Positions 11,801 to 23,050 of a stretch of DNA of 64,000 nucleotides are shown here, piece after piece. Every line of letters starts with the position of its first letter. Position 1 is the stretch's first letter. The notes under the pieces are model-generated. The model made no database searches and was not told where the DNA came from. It saw only the letters and a list, made by a program, of their open reading frames with translations. This DNA comes from Arabidopsis thaliana (taxonomy: Eukaryota > Streptophyta > Magnoliopsida > Brassicales > Brassicaceae): the NCBI RefSeq assembly GCF_000001735.4, contig NC_003074.8, positions 9,300,101 to 9,364,100 of the forward strand. Direction: 5' to 3'. A program made the translations under genes and the position numbers.

Positions 11801-13253
11801 CGGGTTTATCCGTTTCTTCATAGTACATATGAATGTCTCTATTGATGAAAATGCTCTGAAGAACTTTAACGATCTCAATCGAAACGTAAAGCGAAATCGG
11901 GATGAAGTAACTATACAGCATTGTAGCAGTGAAGAAGTGGTATATTGCAGCCATTGGAGCTCTTTCTGGATCAAAGAAGATATCTGCATCATCTGGTTTC
12001 AAATACCATCTCTCTGTTCTTCCGTTCTTGACTTTATCCTCTCTTGTTTCAACTCCAAAGATGATTGATCCAACGAATGACATTAGAAAGACAAGACCAA
12101 ACATTAAGTAGATGATCTTGTCCATTGTCCTCTCGATCCTACTTCTCTTTGATGGTGGATCAGTTGAATTCTGTATCACCTATTTACAACTCAATAAAAA
12201 AAACAGAGTGAGAACAGAACAAAACAGAATGAGAACAGAACAAAACAGAGTGTGTACCTTTGTGTCATGTCCGGTGAAAACGACAGCTCCGTACACATAC
12301 TCTGTGTTTCTAAGCTTAGAATCACGGAGAAGAATCTGTTGAATCGACAATGGAAATCTCTCTTCTTCAAGAGCCAAAGTTCCAACGAACACATAAAGAT
12401 TCACATTTGGATCTTCACATCTAACAACGCCTCTAAAATCTTTAAAATCAGAATCTTGATTTAACAATGAAGAAGTTGCTTCAAGTCCTTGTTTGACTTT
12501 CAGATTCGTCTCACCGTCGAGATTCATCGTCTCTACATAACAAACCGAATCTTCGTAGCTTGATGACAATAGCAAAAGATCCGCCGGAAAAAACTCGTCC
12601 TTTTCAACTCTTACTATGTCTCCTACTCTTAGATTCCTCCATTCTTCTTGCCGGAATATTCCATTTCCGTCGTGTACTTTCACTTTTCTGTTATTCACCT
12701 CAATATCCTGAAAAAAAGTTTCCCAAAATAGTTTTAAAAAACAAATTTTGATTCTAGGGTTTAATACTTTACATAAATCTTTTTTGAACTAAAGATTTTA
12801 TTTTTATTTTTCAAGATCGGAGAATATTTAAAGATTGAGTATTTAAGATCGGACCTGTTGTTTCCGGCGCCAATCTTCGATACCTTCTTTAACCATTGTG
12901 GCGGAGATGACGAGAGCAAGAGGCAAGAGAGCACTAACGGCTCCATAAGGAGAGAGATCAGTCAACGATAAGATTCCGGTGACAAGAAAGTAAAAGTTAG
13001 CGACACGACGGAACTGCTCGAAGAGAGATTTAGGGAAGAAAGAAGCAACGGTGTATTTTGTTGACCGGACGTAATTTCCGGCGTAGTTCCGACGTTCAGC
13101 TGCCGGAGAACCCGGTTCGTTACAATAAACGACACGAGAGAAACCGGGTCCTCCTATATTAGAGTGATCTTCTTGGAAACTTGATTTACCACAAGTGTAG
13201 GAATAGATCTTGCTTAGATGTAATCTTCTTCTTCTCCGACTTGGACCAGCCAT
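8842..13253 (-). CDS. ALA10: P4-type ATPase, phospholipid flippase ALA10
   Basis: Ten coding exons, read on the minus strand: 13253-12855, 12707-12258, 12179-11284, 11206-11096, 11018-10742, 10646-10558, 10478-10160, 10078-9854, 9764-9573, 9492-8842. All introns are GT-AG; the joined frame is 1202 residues, the length I know for ALA10. Visible P4 hallmarks: the PISL motif of transmembrane helix 4 (about residues 377-380) in place of the PEGL of cation pumps, the phosphorylated Asp in DKTGT (about 430-434), KGADNVMFERL in the nucleotide domain, and GDGAND (about 864-869). Several hydrophobic helices follow in the last two exons. The family flips lipids from the outer to the cytosolic leaflet and needs a Cdc50-type (ALIS) beta subunit; ALA10 has been linked to lysophospholipid uptake and chloroplast lipid supply (established, not visible here). 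Every expected catalytic motif is intact. Confidence 0.96.
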
Positions 13254-16200
13254 AGCTTTTTTAGTTTAGTTCTTTGTCTGAAAATTTTGAGAAAACTCGA
13301 AAGAAATATTTTTGGGTTTTTAAATCTATAAAAATACTTGGAGAACAAACTTGGTTAATGAAATAAAGAATGTTAGAAAAATGTTGAATCTTAAGATATG
13401 AATTAAGGAACAAAAATGGAAGATGGAGTCTTTTTATTTTAGCTTTTCAAAAATGTGTGAAGCTAAGAAGATTATTTTTTTTTATAAAAGAGACCCAACT
13501 TTGAACAACGACTTTGAATCTTAACACTTTTTTGCTCGTTTATTGACTTTTTGATGGATGTTTCTTTTCTTTTTTAATCTAAAAATATAACTTTGATCAT
13601 GAGTATTGTTTGTTTCGAAAGGTATCAAAAAAATGTACGCGGGTTTCTTATTTGCCGGGGGAAATAATGCATATGGTCGAGAATAATCAATCGAATTTTC
13701 CAAATGACTTTTACACGTAGCTGAAATAGATTGCTTCTAGTTCTAGAATAAGGTAATTTAGTTGGTGATACCAAAAAAAAAAAGGTAATTTAATTGGTAT
13801 TATTTTACCTATATCCTTAGAATTTTGTTTAATTATTGCCTAGAAAAATTAAAAACTAATTGCATGGTTACATCGATTAAATTTAAATTCTAACGAATAC
13901 GATATTTTCATTCTTTAACTTCTTTCATTCATTTCTAAAATTTCAGAACAGTAAATCTGAATGTAAAAGTTTGTTTTTGTTGCAGTAAAGTTGTTGATTA
14001 CAAAAAGAAAATGTTTTAGTCGTGGAAAAGAATTAATTCATCCAAAAATATAAATCATATTAAAAACACCTTAACCAAAAAAAAAACTATTAATAAAATC
14101 ATTGTGTCAGGTCTTCCATCGGTAATGAGTAACCAAAACAACGTGGAAAGGAATTAATTCATTTTGATAAATCATATAATAAGTTAATAACCAATCACGA
14201 TTAATAAAATCATTGTGCCAGGTCTCTAGAGTAATTACTAATTAGATTTTTTTTTTGTTCTAGTTTGAAAAAAACAAAACTGACGATTCTTAAGTTAAAA
14301 AGAAAAAACAAACAAACTGACGATTATTAAGAGCTGGAAGAGGCGTGGATGGTAGCAATTTATTGATTTGCTGATTACTTATATATTTCGTTTTTCGTTT
14401 CTTTTATGAGTCATGCATGCATGACATCGAAACTTCTTAGATTTTTTTTTTTCTGTTTATATCCAGAAATTTGAACTAAAATATAGATTTACGAGAATCA
14501 AAAGATCTTCTCATTTTAAAAATAAATAATATATACTATTGATGAAATCATAATAGAAGAATTTGAATCTTCCAATTCCATGAGTTATTTGAATCTTCAT
14601 AATAAATAATAGTTTACTATTGTTGAAATCATCAAAAAATAATAAAGTTCAACACAAATCGTAGTATATATGAAGACTAGTCGAATTCAATAAATAGTTG
14701 TTTGCTAAGTAACAAAAAGTATGTTTTTAGGTTTAGTCATTAGTGGTTTCTATAGATTTTATCGACAGAAGAACCTTACTAACTTAACAAAAACTCTTAT
14801 GAAAAATAAATTTATAAAAAAAAATTAGCGATCACTACAAGCTAATAATTTCGTCGTAATTTAATACCTCATTTTACAAATGGGATAGCAATAGTATATT
14901 TCGTTGGACCAATGTTTAGACCCCTAAGTCATTAGAATGCTAATCCAATACCAATAAGTATGAAACCAGTTCACTAAACGTTCTTCATGTGATATTTTTC
15001 AGTCACATGCATTGATCACCTACTTGTATTATCATCATAATGTCTGGCTGCGCGACCATTCCAAATTTCTAACATATTCGTGTATCTATAAATGAGTTTT
15101 CTAATACAGTATAATACAAACACATTATTGCTTTGACTAAAAAATGTGCGGCATTATAATTTTATAATAGTGGTTAGAACTTTTTGAAATTTAATCATTT
15201 AATACTATTAGCTTTGTTGAAATTAGGTTTCTTGGATAATGAAAATTTCACTAACCCATTCAGATGTAACTACTAGTTTAAACAATGGTGATAATGGTGA
15301 TATTAAGCGATTCAATAACTTAAAATTAACAGTAATCCTACACACCAACTTAGTTGTTAACAAAATCTAAAACCAAACAATTCAATGAAATCAGACCATG
15401 TCACTAAATAAATATATATTTTCTTCTGTCGATTATGGCACTACTTAAATTTTTATGTATGACTTTAGAGAATAGGAAAAAGATCATGTTTCGTCGTCAT
15501 GGAATTCTAGAAATTAACCCTTTGCAATATAATAGGGTGTATAGTTGACTTTGGAAGTATTCTTGACTTCCTTGACACGTGACTTTATAATCATCAATGA
15601 CGTCATGGATTCGTAGTTGTCATTAATATCACGATAATCTGCAATTTATTCGAATAAAAAAAGGGATCGGAATCAAAGCTTCTAGATATCATAAAAGAAG
15701 AAAGTTCATTCACCTGACAACCATTAATGAAACAAAATCAGTCACACACACATATCTTCTTTTCTTCCGATAGCATTCACATAGGAGGTTTATGTTGTTG
15801 TAATTCAGATAAAAAAACAAGATAAGCTTTACTGAAACAATTATAACTTTTCTACGTCCGCAAGACCATAACTATTGTATGGAGAATATGTAGCAAAACT
15901 TTTGCTGCAAAAGTGTTAAATATTGAAACATTTAAATTCCCTTTTATCATTGTAGCAAAAGCTTTAAATATTAGATTGGAAAGCCCTTTTAATTTGGATA
16001 ATAATGTAAAACATCTTAGAGAAATAAAACTGGTGATGGTACATCAGACCCAATATGAAGAAAAGGGGGCTGCTGCTCCAATAATTGACAGACGAAAGCC
16101 CAATAGGAAAATCCGAAACCATAAAGAATTTTAAGACCACAACAAAGCCACTCATGTTAGTAAATTAATACGTACCAATTCATTACGATGTAATGTTTTG

Positions 16201-16576
16201 TAGTTTCTCCATAATTATCTAAAACTGGAAAAAGAAAGACTTGGGACTTTCACGTATGAATGCATGGGTCCTTAAATCAGATACAATAACGAGCAGTAGA
16301 TTCAAACACAAAAATTATAATTTGAAACAATATGGGTATATATGTACTGATCTAATCAAAACTTGTAAAGTAACGGTTACTCCTTTTATAATAAATACTC
16401 CTTTATTGGCCTGACTAATGGTTAGTTCCACTTTGATTTTCAATAGTAGGTTCTTTTTTTCAATTTTAAGTAATTGCAACTATAGTAGACCGGAAACCTG
16501 CAAGAAAAAATGACTGATGACTATATCTAACACTTGCCTTATACATTAGTTAAATAAACACACAGATTAAAAGGTG
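13254..16576. other. Intergenic between ALA10 and ABCG21
   Basis: The first 250-300 bases are the ALA10 promoter side, with a TATAAAA-like run at about 13491-13499. The rest is AT-rich, with small local duplications (13750-13800, 14021-14225, 14270-14330 and 14520-14640). A G-box CACGTG (15576-15581) lies next to TGACGTCA (15598-15605). A 73-codon ORF at 15913-16134 looks accidental. Confidence 0.5.
14021..14225. repeat. Local tandem duplication, about 85-95 bp units
   Basis: Copy 1 (about 14021-14114) and copy 2 (about 14142-14225) both begin CGTGGAAA(A/G)GAATTAATTCAT, share AAATCATAT and end ATTAATAAAATCATTGTG(T/C)CAGGTC. The middle has diverged by small indels. No coding content. Confidence 0.8.
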
Positions 16577-19405
16577 TCACAAGTTCCTTAGAGCTAAGTA
16601 AGCTAAAACCCTATAAAGAAGCAACATAACGGCAAGAGCCAAAACATCCCACATCATATTCCCGATTCTCAAATTCTTAATCCCTTCGTAATCCATAACA
16701 CTACAATGCAACCCTGACCCACATTCATAAACCTCATCCCATGTGTATTGAACCCCAACAAGAAGCTTATAGCAATAATGGCTAAACGAAACATACTTCA
16801 ACCACGCGATGAAACCCGGAATATGTTGAATATAGTATCCTCCGGCTAGTAAGAACACTAGCATTAACACCGAAGACAATGTCGCGGCTTTCTTTGCGTC
16901 CATCAAGATTGCTCCTAGAGCTAACCCTACGCCTTGAGCTACTAGAACATTGTAGAGAACGATCATAAGGGTCATGATGAATGTGGTTAAAGATGGCTTA
17001 AGACCTCCCATCCAATATGTGATTGTGACAAATATCGTTGGAAGAATGAGTTCCATTGGTAAATCGCCGACTGTTCTTGCTATATAGTAAGAGGAGAGCC
17101 TGTAGATTCCCGAGGATCGCTCTTTTATAAGCATTGGTCGTTCTTGAGGGAATGTAAAAATGGCGTTAAAGAGAGGGAAGAATCCCCAAAATATCGAGAA
17201 GAAGAACAATAAACCCACCTGTTATAGTGAACAAGAGGAAACATTTAAACCGTTAACGTAAACATAAAACATGAGAAAAATATATTTTGGGTGGAAATGT
17301 TTGTATATATATACTTTTTATTTTAAAATAAATTTTAGTTATATATACGGTGTTTTTCTGTGATGCCAACTACTCAAATAATTATTTATGTTTAGGATAA
17401 TCAAAATTTTAATTAATACCATGGTTTATTTTGTTTTACCTGATCTTGTAAATGAGCAACGCGAGAATGCCACCACAAGAGGCCTGAAAGTAAAGAAACT
17501 GACATGACCATAAATATTCTGAGTCCTGAAAATGATTCGTGACTTCTCTCTTTTAAACCTCGTTTCAGTAGAACTGAGAATTGCATCCACCAACTCGTTG
17601 GCCATCGATCTTCATAAATCCAAAAACAACGTACGACATTATGATAATTGAGATCAACAGAAAAATTAAGTGTCATTGTTAAATGTTATGTAATGACACG
17701 AAAAGACTTACTTGTTATTGCCTTTTTTCTCAATCTAGCGTTCGTTTGATCTTGTGGAAACGTTCTAGACACTTCTTCTTTCAAAGGTGGATACAAATTC
17801 TTTTTGTATGACGATATTAACGATTGTTTCACTGAGTTTTGTTCTTCAAGCCGATCTAATCTTCCATTAGTTTCGATTTGATCATATTGTTTTGTATCCG
17901 AAGTAATTCCTGCAAACATTTATTCAAAAAAAATTTTAAAACAACAAAACTTGTATGCTATATAGTCAAAAGCAACATATAAACACATGATTTATCCCAC
18001 TATTAACATAAACCTTGTAATAAATATACAAAGAATGGGATAGAATTGTCGTTGTCACATATCTCATGATGCACGACCAAACAAAAAGAAAGAGTCTAAC
18101 TTTACACCCGAAGTTAGCTGTTTCAAAACTTTTTTCCCTTTCAAACTAAAAACATAAATGAATTTCGAATAGGTTCTGTACCTACCATGGACCGGGACAT
18201 GCAACGGTTTGTACTAGTGGCGTAGTCGTGTTATAACTCAGTTTCATTTCCGATAGTATGCGTGTATGAATTGTAGACGATAACTAAAAAAGATTTAATA
18301 CTTACCGTTAGCAAGATCAAGCACGAAATCAGCCGGGTTAACGAAACTGGATCCGGGTTGATACCCAATCGAACCAAAATATTCCATGACCCGACCCGAA
18401 TCTCCACTATAAATAGGACACCCTTCCGATAAAACCAACACTTTATCGAACATCCGATAAAGCCTACTCGACGGCTGATGAATCGTCGTCACCACCGTCC
18501 GACCACCACGTGCTAGCGATCTCAAGGTGGCGACTATACGAGCCGCCGTGGTAGAATCAAGCCCCGACGTTGGCTCATCAAGAAGCAACAAACTCGGATT
18601 CACTAGCATTTCTTGTCCAATACTTACCCGTTTCCTTTCCCCACCCGAAATTCCTCGGATCAACCCGCCTCCGATAACACTGTTACAACACCGGGTCAAC
18701 CCAAGATCCGAAACCACCATCTCCACCTGCTCTAGTTTCTCTTTCCGGGTCAACTCTTTTGGTAAACGGAGCAAAGCCGTGTACGTTAGCGTCTCCATGA
18801 CCGTTAAGTGTGGGTAGAGAACATCGTCTTGTGTAACGAACCCCGTTTTCCGTTTAACTGAGCTTGTAAACGGCTCTCCGTTATAGCTAACGGTTCCTGA
18901 TAACTTCCCTTGTAAACGGCCGGCTAGCGCCGTTACTAGCGTTGTTTTGCCACTCCCTGATGGACCAAGCATTGCTAGTAACTCCCCTGGTTTGACTATA
19001 CCACTTACACATTTGAGGACTAACCGGTTCGGTTTTGGTTCTTGTGAACCGAACCAATAGCTTCCTTTCCCGGTTTGTGATTTGATACTGTACGTCAACT
19101 CCTCAAACTGCATTATATCCACAAATTAAAGAAAAAAATGAGAAAAATTACTGTACATAATAATTTGAGATATATTTATAGTGTATTAATTTAACGACCT
19201 TGAGGATTATAGGACGTAAAGATTGACGTAGAACAGAAGATTGTCTTGATTGGTGACTCGGACCGTCGTGGTCGTTATCGTCGTCAAGGCATGGGTTTAC
19301 ATGACTTGGAGAGCTAAACCGGTTTTCTTGAACCGGACTAGTTTCGTGTCGGTTTGCGCTCGGTGTTTTCGGAAAGCTAGATTCTTGCTCATTAGGAGGC
19401 ATCAT
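16577..19405 (-). CDS. ABCG21: ABCG half-transporter ABCG21 (WBC21)
   Basis: Five coding exons on the minus strand: 19405-19199, 19107-18306, 17909-17712, 17609-17440, 17218-16577. These give 672 residues, the length I recall for ABCG21. Domain order is ABC first, membrane second, as in the White-Brown subfamily. Walker [10 protein letters not shown] is at about 117-125, the signature [10 protein letters not shown] at about 222, Walker [14 protein letters not shown] at about 242. The last two exons hold about six hydrophobic helices, starting near [19 protein letters not shown], and an extracellular loop with cysteines before the final helix. Half transporters act as dimers in the plasma membrane; the substrate is not visible. 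ABCG22, the closest paralogue, acts in stomatal water control, and ABCG21 is thought to overlap with it. The N-terminal 65 residues are polar and disordered. Confidence 0.95.
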
Positions 19406-19492
19406 CTAGAGAAGGAAAGAGAGATAGAAAAAGAGAGAGACGAAGAGAGAGATTTGGTGTGTTGTTTTGATAAGTTCACATGTTATGCGATG

Positions 19493-19500
19493 TGTATATA
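19493..19500 (-). promoter_or_regulatory. Probable TATA box of ABCG21
   Basis: On the minus strand the sequence CTTTATATACACATCGC lies about 90 bases upstream of the ABCG21 start codon. This would place transcription start about 30 bases further down, leaving a leader of roughly 60 bases rich in CTCTTTTTCT. Confidence 0.5.
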
Positions 19501-21853
19501 AAGGAAAGAAGTGGGAACTCTCTTTATAAGATATGTCATTTAACATCCAAAAAAAAGAATTATTGATATCGAGAAAAAAACTAATACCGTTTTATGAAAA
19601 ACAAGCAAAATACACGGTAAACAAAAATTCAGTTTATAATATAGTTACAATAACCACAAATAATCAATGTCTTCATTGCCCTGATTACAACAATAAAAAA
19701 TATGTGTCCTTTTGTATATACAAAAAGAAATATATGTTCTCCTTAAACTTATGAATTTGGAGTGGTCGTCGCACTACCAACCCCTATACTTAAACCTGCA
19801 TTTCATAAGATGAACTAAATTGATAAGTGACAAGTATTTAATACATTACATAGGTTGTTATGTCCTATCTGAATTTACTCCCCACAGTAAAAATATGAAT
19901 TTTTTTTTCTAATTAAATATTTAATTTAAACGTTGTATACTTGTATAGCTAACTATTTTGTCTTGTAAAAAATGTGCTATATCAGTTTATACTATCCCCG
20001 TTGGCCGTTTATAGAACGCATGCCAATTTCAACATGTAACGTACTAGGTTATATGTCGTGGTCTTGTTACATATGTTTTACTATAACTGTTGTTTTAAAA
20101 AAAATTCCACATGACAACCATTAATGAAAAAAATAACAGTTATTTTTACAGAAATTTTGTACAGGACAAGATATTAAAAACAACTGTTAGACAAAGTATA
20201 GACAAAGTCTTCTTTCTCTTGAACACGTAGCATGTTTATGGCGTCATGGCATGGAAAAAACATAAAGTCTTTTTTTGAGAGTGACAAAAGCAAAGCGTTT
20301 TACGTTGTTTCTGGTCCATACTTTACATACTATGAGTCTTTGATAATTTAAATTTTAATTAACATGGGCACAAATGCACCAATAATTATTAGCAGCATTT
20401 CTACCTTTTTAATTGACGCTGAATATTTTTTATTTGTGTGATTCGTTGAATTAAATGAAGAAACGTAGCCAGAAAAGAGAAAAAGAAATTAACATTATTG
20501 TTACAAGAGTGGTTGGATTTGACACCAAAAGAGAAAGCTAAGAACATTACAGAACAAAGTTATATATGCTTCATTGCGACACATTTATTCTACAGATTCT
20601 ATTCAAAGATCAGCCTAACCAATACAGCTGTATATACACACCACCATCCATCCCATATGAGCAATTTGTTTTTTTCTTTCTAGAATTAATATTTTTGTTG
20701 CAGATATTAATAAGGGGATAATATGAATTTACTAAAAACAGTGAAAATTATTTGACCATATATGTTAACATTATCCTTGACCCCTAAAAATATATATTAC
20801 CAAGTCCTTATTTTGGATGGAGCTAGCTTGAGAGAGCTAGGTGTTGCCCCAAAAGCTATTAAAACGAACTTTTAATCTGATTCAGTTAAGTATTTATATA
20901 TTTTCGTAGGAAAAAAAAAATAGTATTATTCATCCAAATTGGAATGAAAGAGATCATATGAAAACTATATATAATGTACTAAATATAAACACCATCATCA
21001 ATTGTCAATAATCATAATCAAAGTTCGTATAGGTAATGCATATTCTCTTGGAAATACTAATGGCTCCACTGAGCTCATATGTTCAATTAAATACTGATTT
21101 TCTTTCTTGAGGGATTTTCAGAACATTTTAATTTTCTGAAATCGATTTTTGTTTGTGTTGTGTGTGATTAATAGGTGCTCTCTTTCGAACGTGGCACTTG
21201 CTAGTTCGATGCTACCGATTTTGGGTAAGATTGTGTCTTCTCTTTCTTAAAAAGATAGTCTTCGTTGAATCATAATGTGCTCCAAACATTTAGGTCTTTT
21301 TCCCTAAAAAGAATCAGCTTAATAAAAAACATTTTATGAGATTTACAAAAAAAAATAAAAAATCTTTTATCACGAAGTCTATTTGTTTAGGTGTCCGACG
21401 AATAACGATAAACATTACAAAAGAAGAAGAGGCGATTAAGATATTAATCGAATCGTCATAATATAAAATTTCCCCAAATTCTTTTCTATTTTATAGCTTT
21501 ATGCCGAACCAAATCCTAAACACTAATCATTTACTAAGTGACTTTGTAATTCTAATTCAGCTTTAATGATGATACGTTTCAGTTGCTTTTCCTTATCTTT
21601 ATTATTATCACATTGAAGAAAAATAAAGAAGAGTACATGACATTTAAAGATATTAACAAGCAATAGAATACTATTGTAATAAAAAACAATGCTAAATGTG
21701 AGTTGGTTGAAGATATTGTATATAGTATTTATATAGTTAATTATCTTCCACTTTCTCAATCCTAATGTGTAATCGTGTTGCTAGATATAAAGTATTTGTC
21801 ACGATGGAGAAGTTATTGAATTCAGAAATTGATATAGAAAGATATAAGTGATG
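19501..21853. other. Gene-free AT-rich stretch upstream of ABCG21
   Basis: No gene is supported. A possible isolated exon-like piece (about 21174-21224, bounded by AG and GTAAG) encodes no family I recognise. ORFs at 20498-20683 and 21523-21759 look random. Confidence 0.5.
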
Positions 21854-21861
21854 GTTATACG

Positions 21862-22667
21862 GGGTGTTAAAATGGGTTAAAATTTATGGGTCAATTTAAT
21901 TCAATTCAACCCATGAATTTTAATGAGTTGAAATTTTTAACTCAAATGAGTTAATGGGTCAAATGAGTTGATGAGTCAATTGGTTTGAGGAGTAAAATGA
22001 GTTGGGTTGTAATGGTTAATGGTTTCAATAGTTTACCCAATTAACCCATCAAGTGTTGTAAAATTGAATTAAACCCGTGATTTTTCTGTCAAAAACGTAA
22101 ACCCGTGATTTTCCCGCCAAAAACGTAAACCCGAGATTTTTCCACCAAAAACGTAAATCCATAATTTTCCCGTCAAAAACGTAAACCCGTAATTTTCCCG
22201 CTAAACCCGTGATTTTCCCGCTAAAAACGTAAATCCGTGATTTTCCCGCAAAAAACGTAAACCCGTGATTTTCCCGCCAAAAATGTAAACCAATAATTTT
22301 CTCGCCAAAAACGTAAATCTGTAATTTTCCCGCCAAAAACGTAAACCTATAATTTTCTGCCAAAAACGTAAACCCGTGATTTTCTCGCCAAAAACGTAAA
22401 TCCATAAAAAGTGGAATCCGATATCCTAAGTTTGATGATAATGAATTAATAATGATAATTATTTATTATTATTTTATACTAATTATTAATTAAATTATTA
22501 CTTAAATGGGTTAACCCATTTAACAACTCAACCCATCAAATTAAATGAGTTATGGGTTGATCCAACCTATTTAACAAAATGAGTTGGGTCAACCCATAAC
22601 TCATTTAACCGTAAACTCATTTGATTATGAGTTGAGTTGAGTTGGGTTACCAATTTTGACACCGCTA
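21862..22667. mobile_element. Non-autonomous hAT-type element, 8-bp target duplication
   Basis: The 806-bp block is flanked by a perfect 8-bp direct repeat GTTATACG (21854-21861 and 22668-22675). The ends are inverted: GGGTGTTAAAATGGG at the left matches the reverse complement of the right end, GCGGTGTCAAAATTGG. 8-bp duplications and GGGTGTCAAAATGGG-like ends are typical of plant hAT elements. Further inverted ATGAGTTGGGTT/AACCCAACTCAT words extend the subterminal palindrome. There is no transposase reading frame. The interior contains the minisatellite at 22071-22397, followed by an AT-rich part. Confidence 0.85.
22071..22397. repeat. 28-bp minisatellite with E2F-like motifs inside the hAT element
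   Basis: Twelve tandem units, each 28 bp apart from unit 5 (20 bp) and unit 11 (27 bp), make up the 327 bp exactly. Each reads like AAACCCGTGATTTTCCCGCC followed by AAAAACGT. Units 2, 8 and 10 contain TTTCCCGCC, a perfect plant E2F/DP site; most others differ at one base. Because the unit is 28 bp (one more than a multiple of three), the long minus-strand frame across it (22049-22405) is a by-product of low stop-codon density, not a gene. Confidence 0.92.
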
Positions 22668-22739
22668 GTTATACGATAGAAGATAACTAAAGACACTTTA
22701 ATAATCTCTTAAAAGAGTTTATCTTATGAAAGTCTTAAT

Positions 22740-23050
22740 TATGCATCTTCAACATGAAGCATGTAAGCTTGTTGCTATGCCTACGAGAAGCCATTTCAAA
22801 CTAAAAGCAGCTACTGGGAAAGAAGGTCTAGATTAGTTGATTTAATGAAGAATGTTCCTTATTAAATTGTTGTGGAGAGTATTTTATACTTCGGAATTGG
22901 AACAAGGCTAGATTTTGCATATCTTGTTATAGTCTAATTAGCATTCTTGAGCAAACATGTTTACAAAACATTGTCAAGCAGCCATGCAGTCAAATGAGTG
23001 GGTCACATTAAATACATCAAGGGAACAATGATGAATTACATACATTGGGG
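22740..23050 (+). mobile_element. Decayed Ty1/copia pol fragment (RT end to RNase H start)
   Basis: Translated pieces in shifting plus-strand frames match the order of a copia polyprotein. From about 22774 MPTRSHFKLKAATGKEGLD (compare the usual TP-SHFKLS). From about 22846 KNVPY, an in-frame stop, then SILYFGIGTRLDFAYLV (compare VGSLMYAMVGTRPDIAYAV), then LAFLSK. At 23010-23048 KYIKGTMMNYIHW (compare LRYIKGT-DYGL-W). Stops and frame shifts separate the pieces, so it is a dead relic. I could not define its termini or LTRs. Confidence 0.7.

Noticed and set aside
15913..16134. 73-codon ORF downstream of ABCG21
   Set aside because: No family features; embedded in AT-rich sequence with small local repeats (AGCAAAA-CTTT words).
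21174..21224. Exon-like piece bounded by AG and GTAAG
   Set aside because: Translates to a short hydrophobic peptide that I cannot tie to any family; no neighbouring exons.
22049..22405. 118-codon minus-strand ORF with FTFLAGK-type repeats
   Set aside because: It is a translation of the 28-bp minisatellite in the hAT element. The unit is not a multiple of three, and shifted units show it is not under coding constraint.
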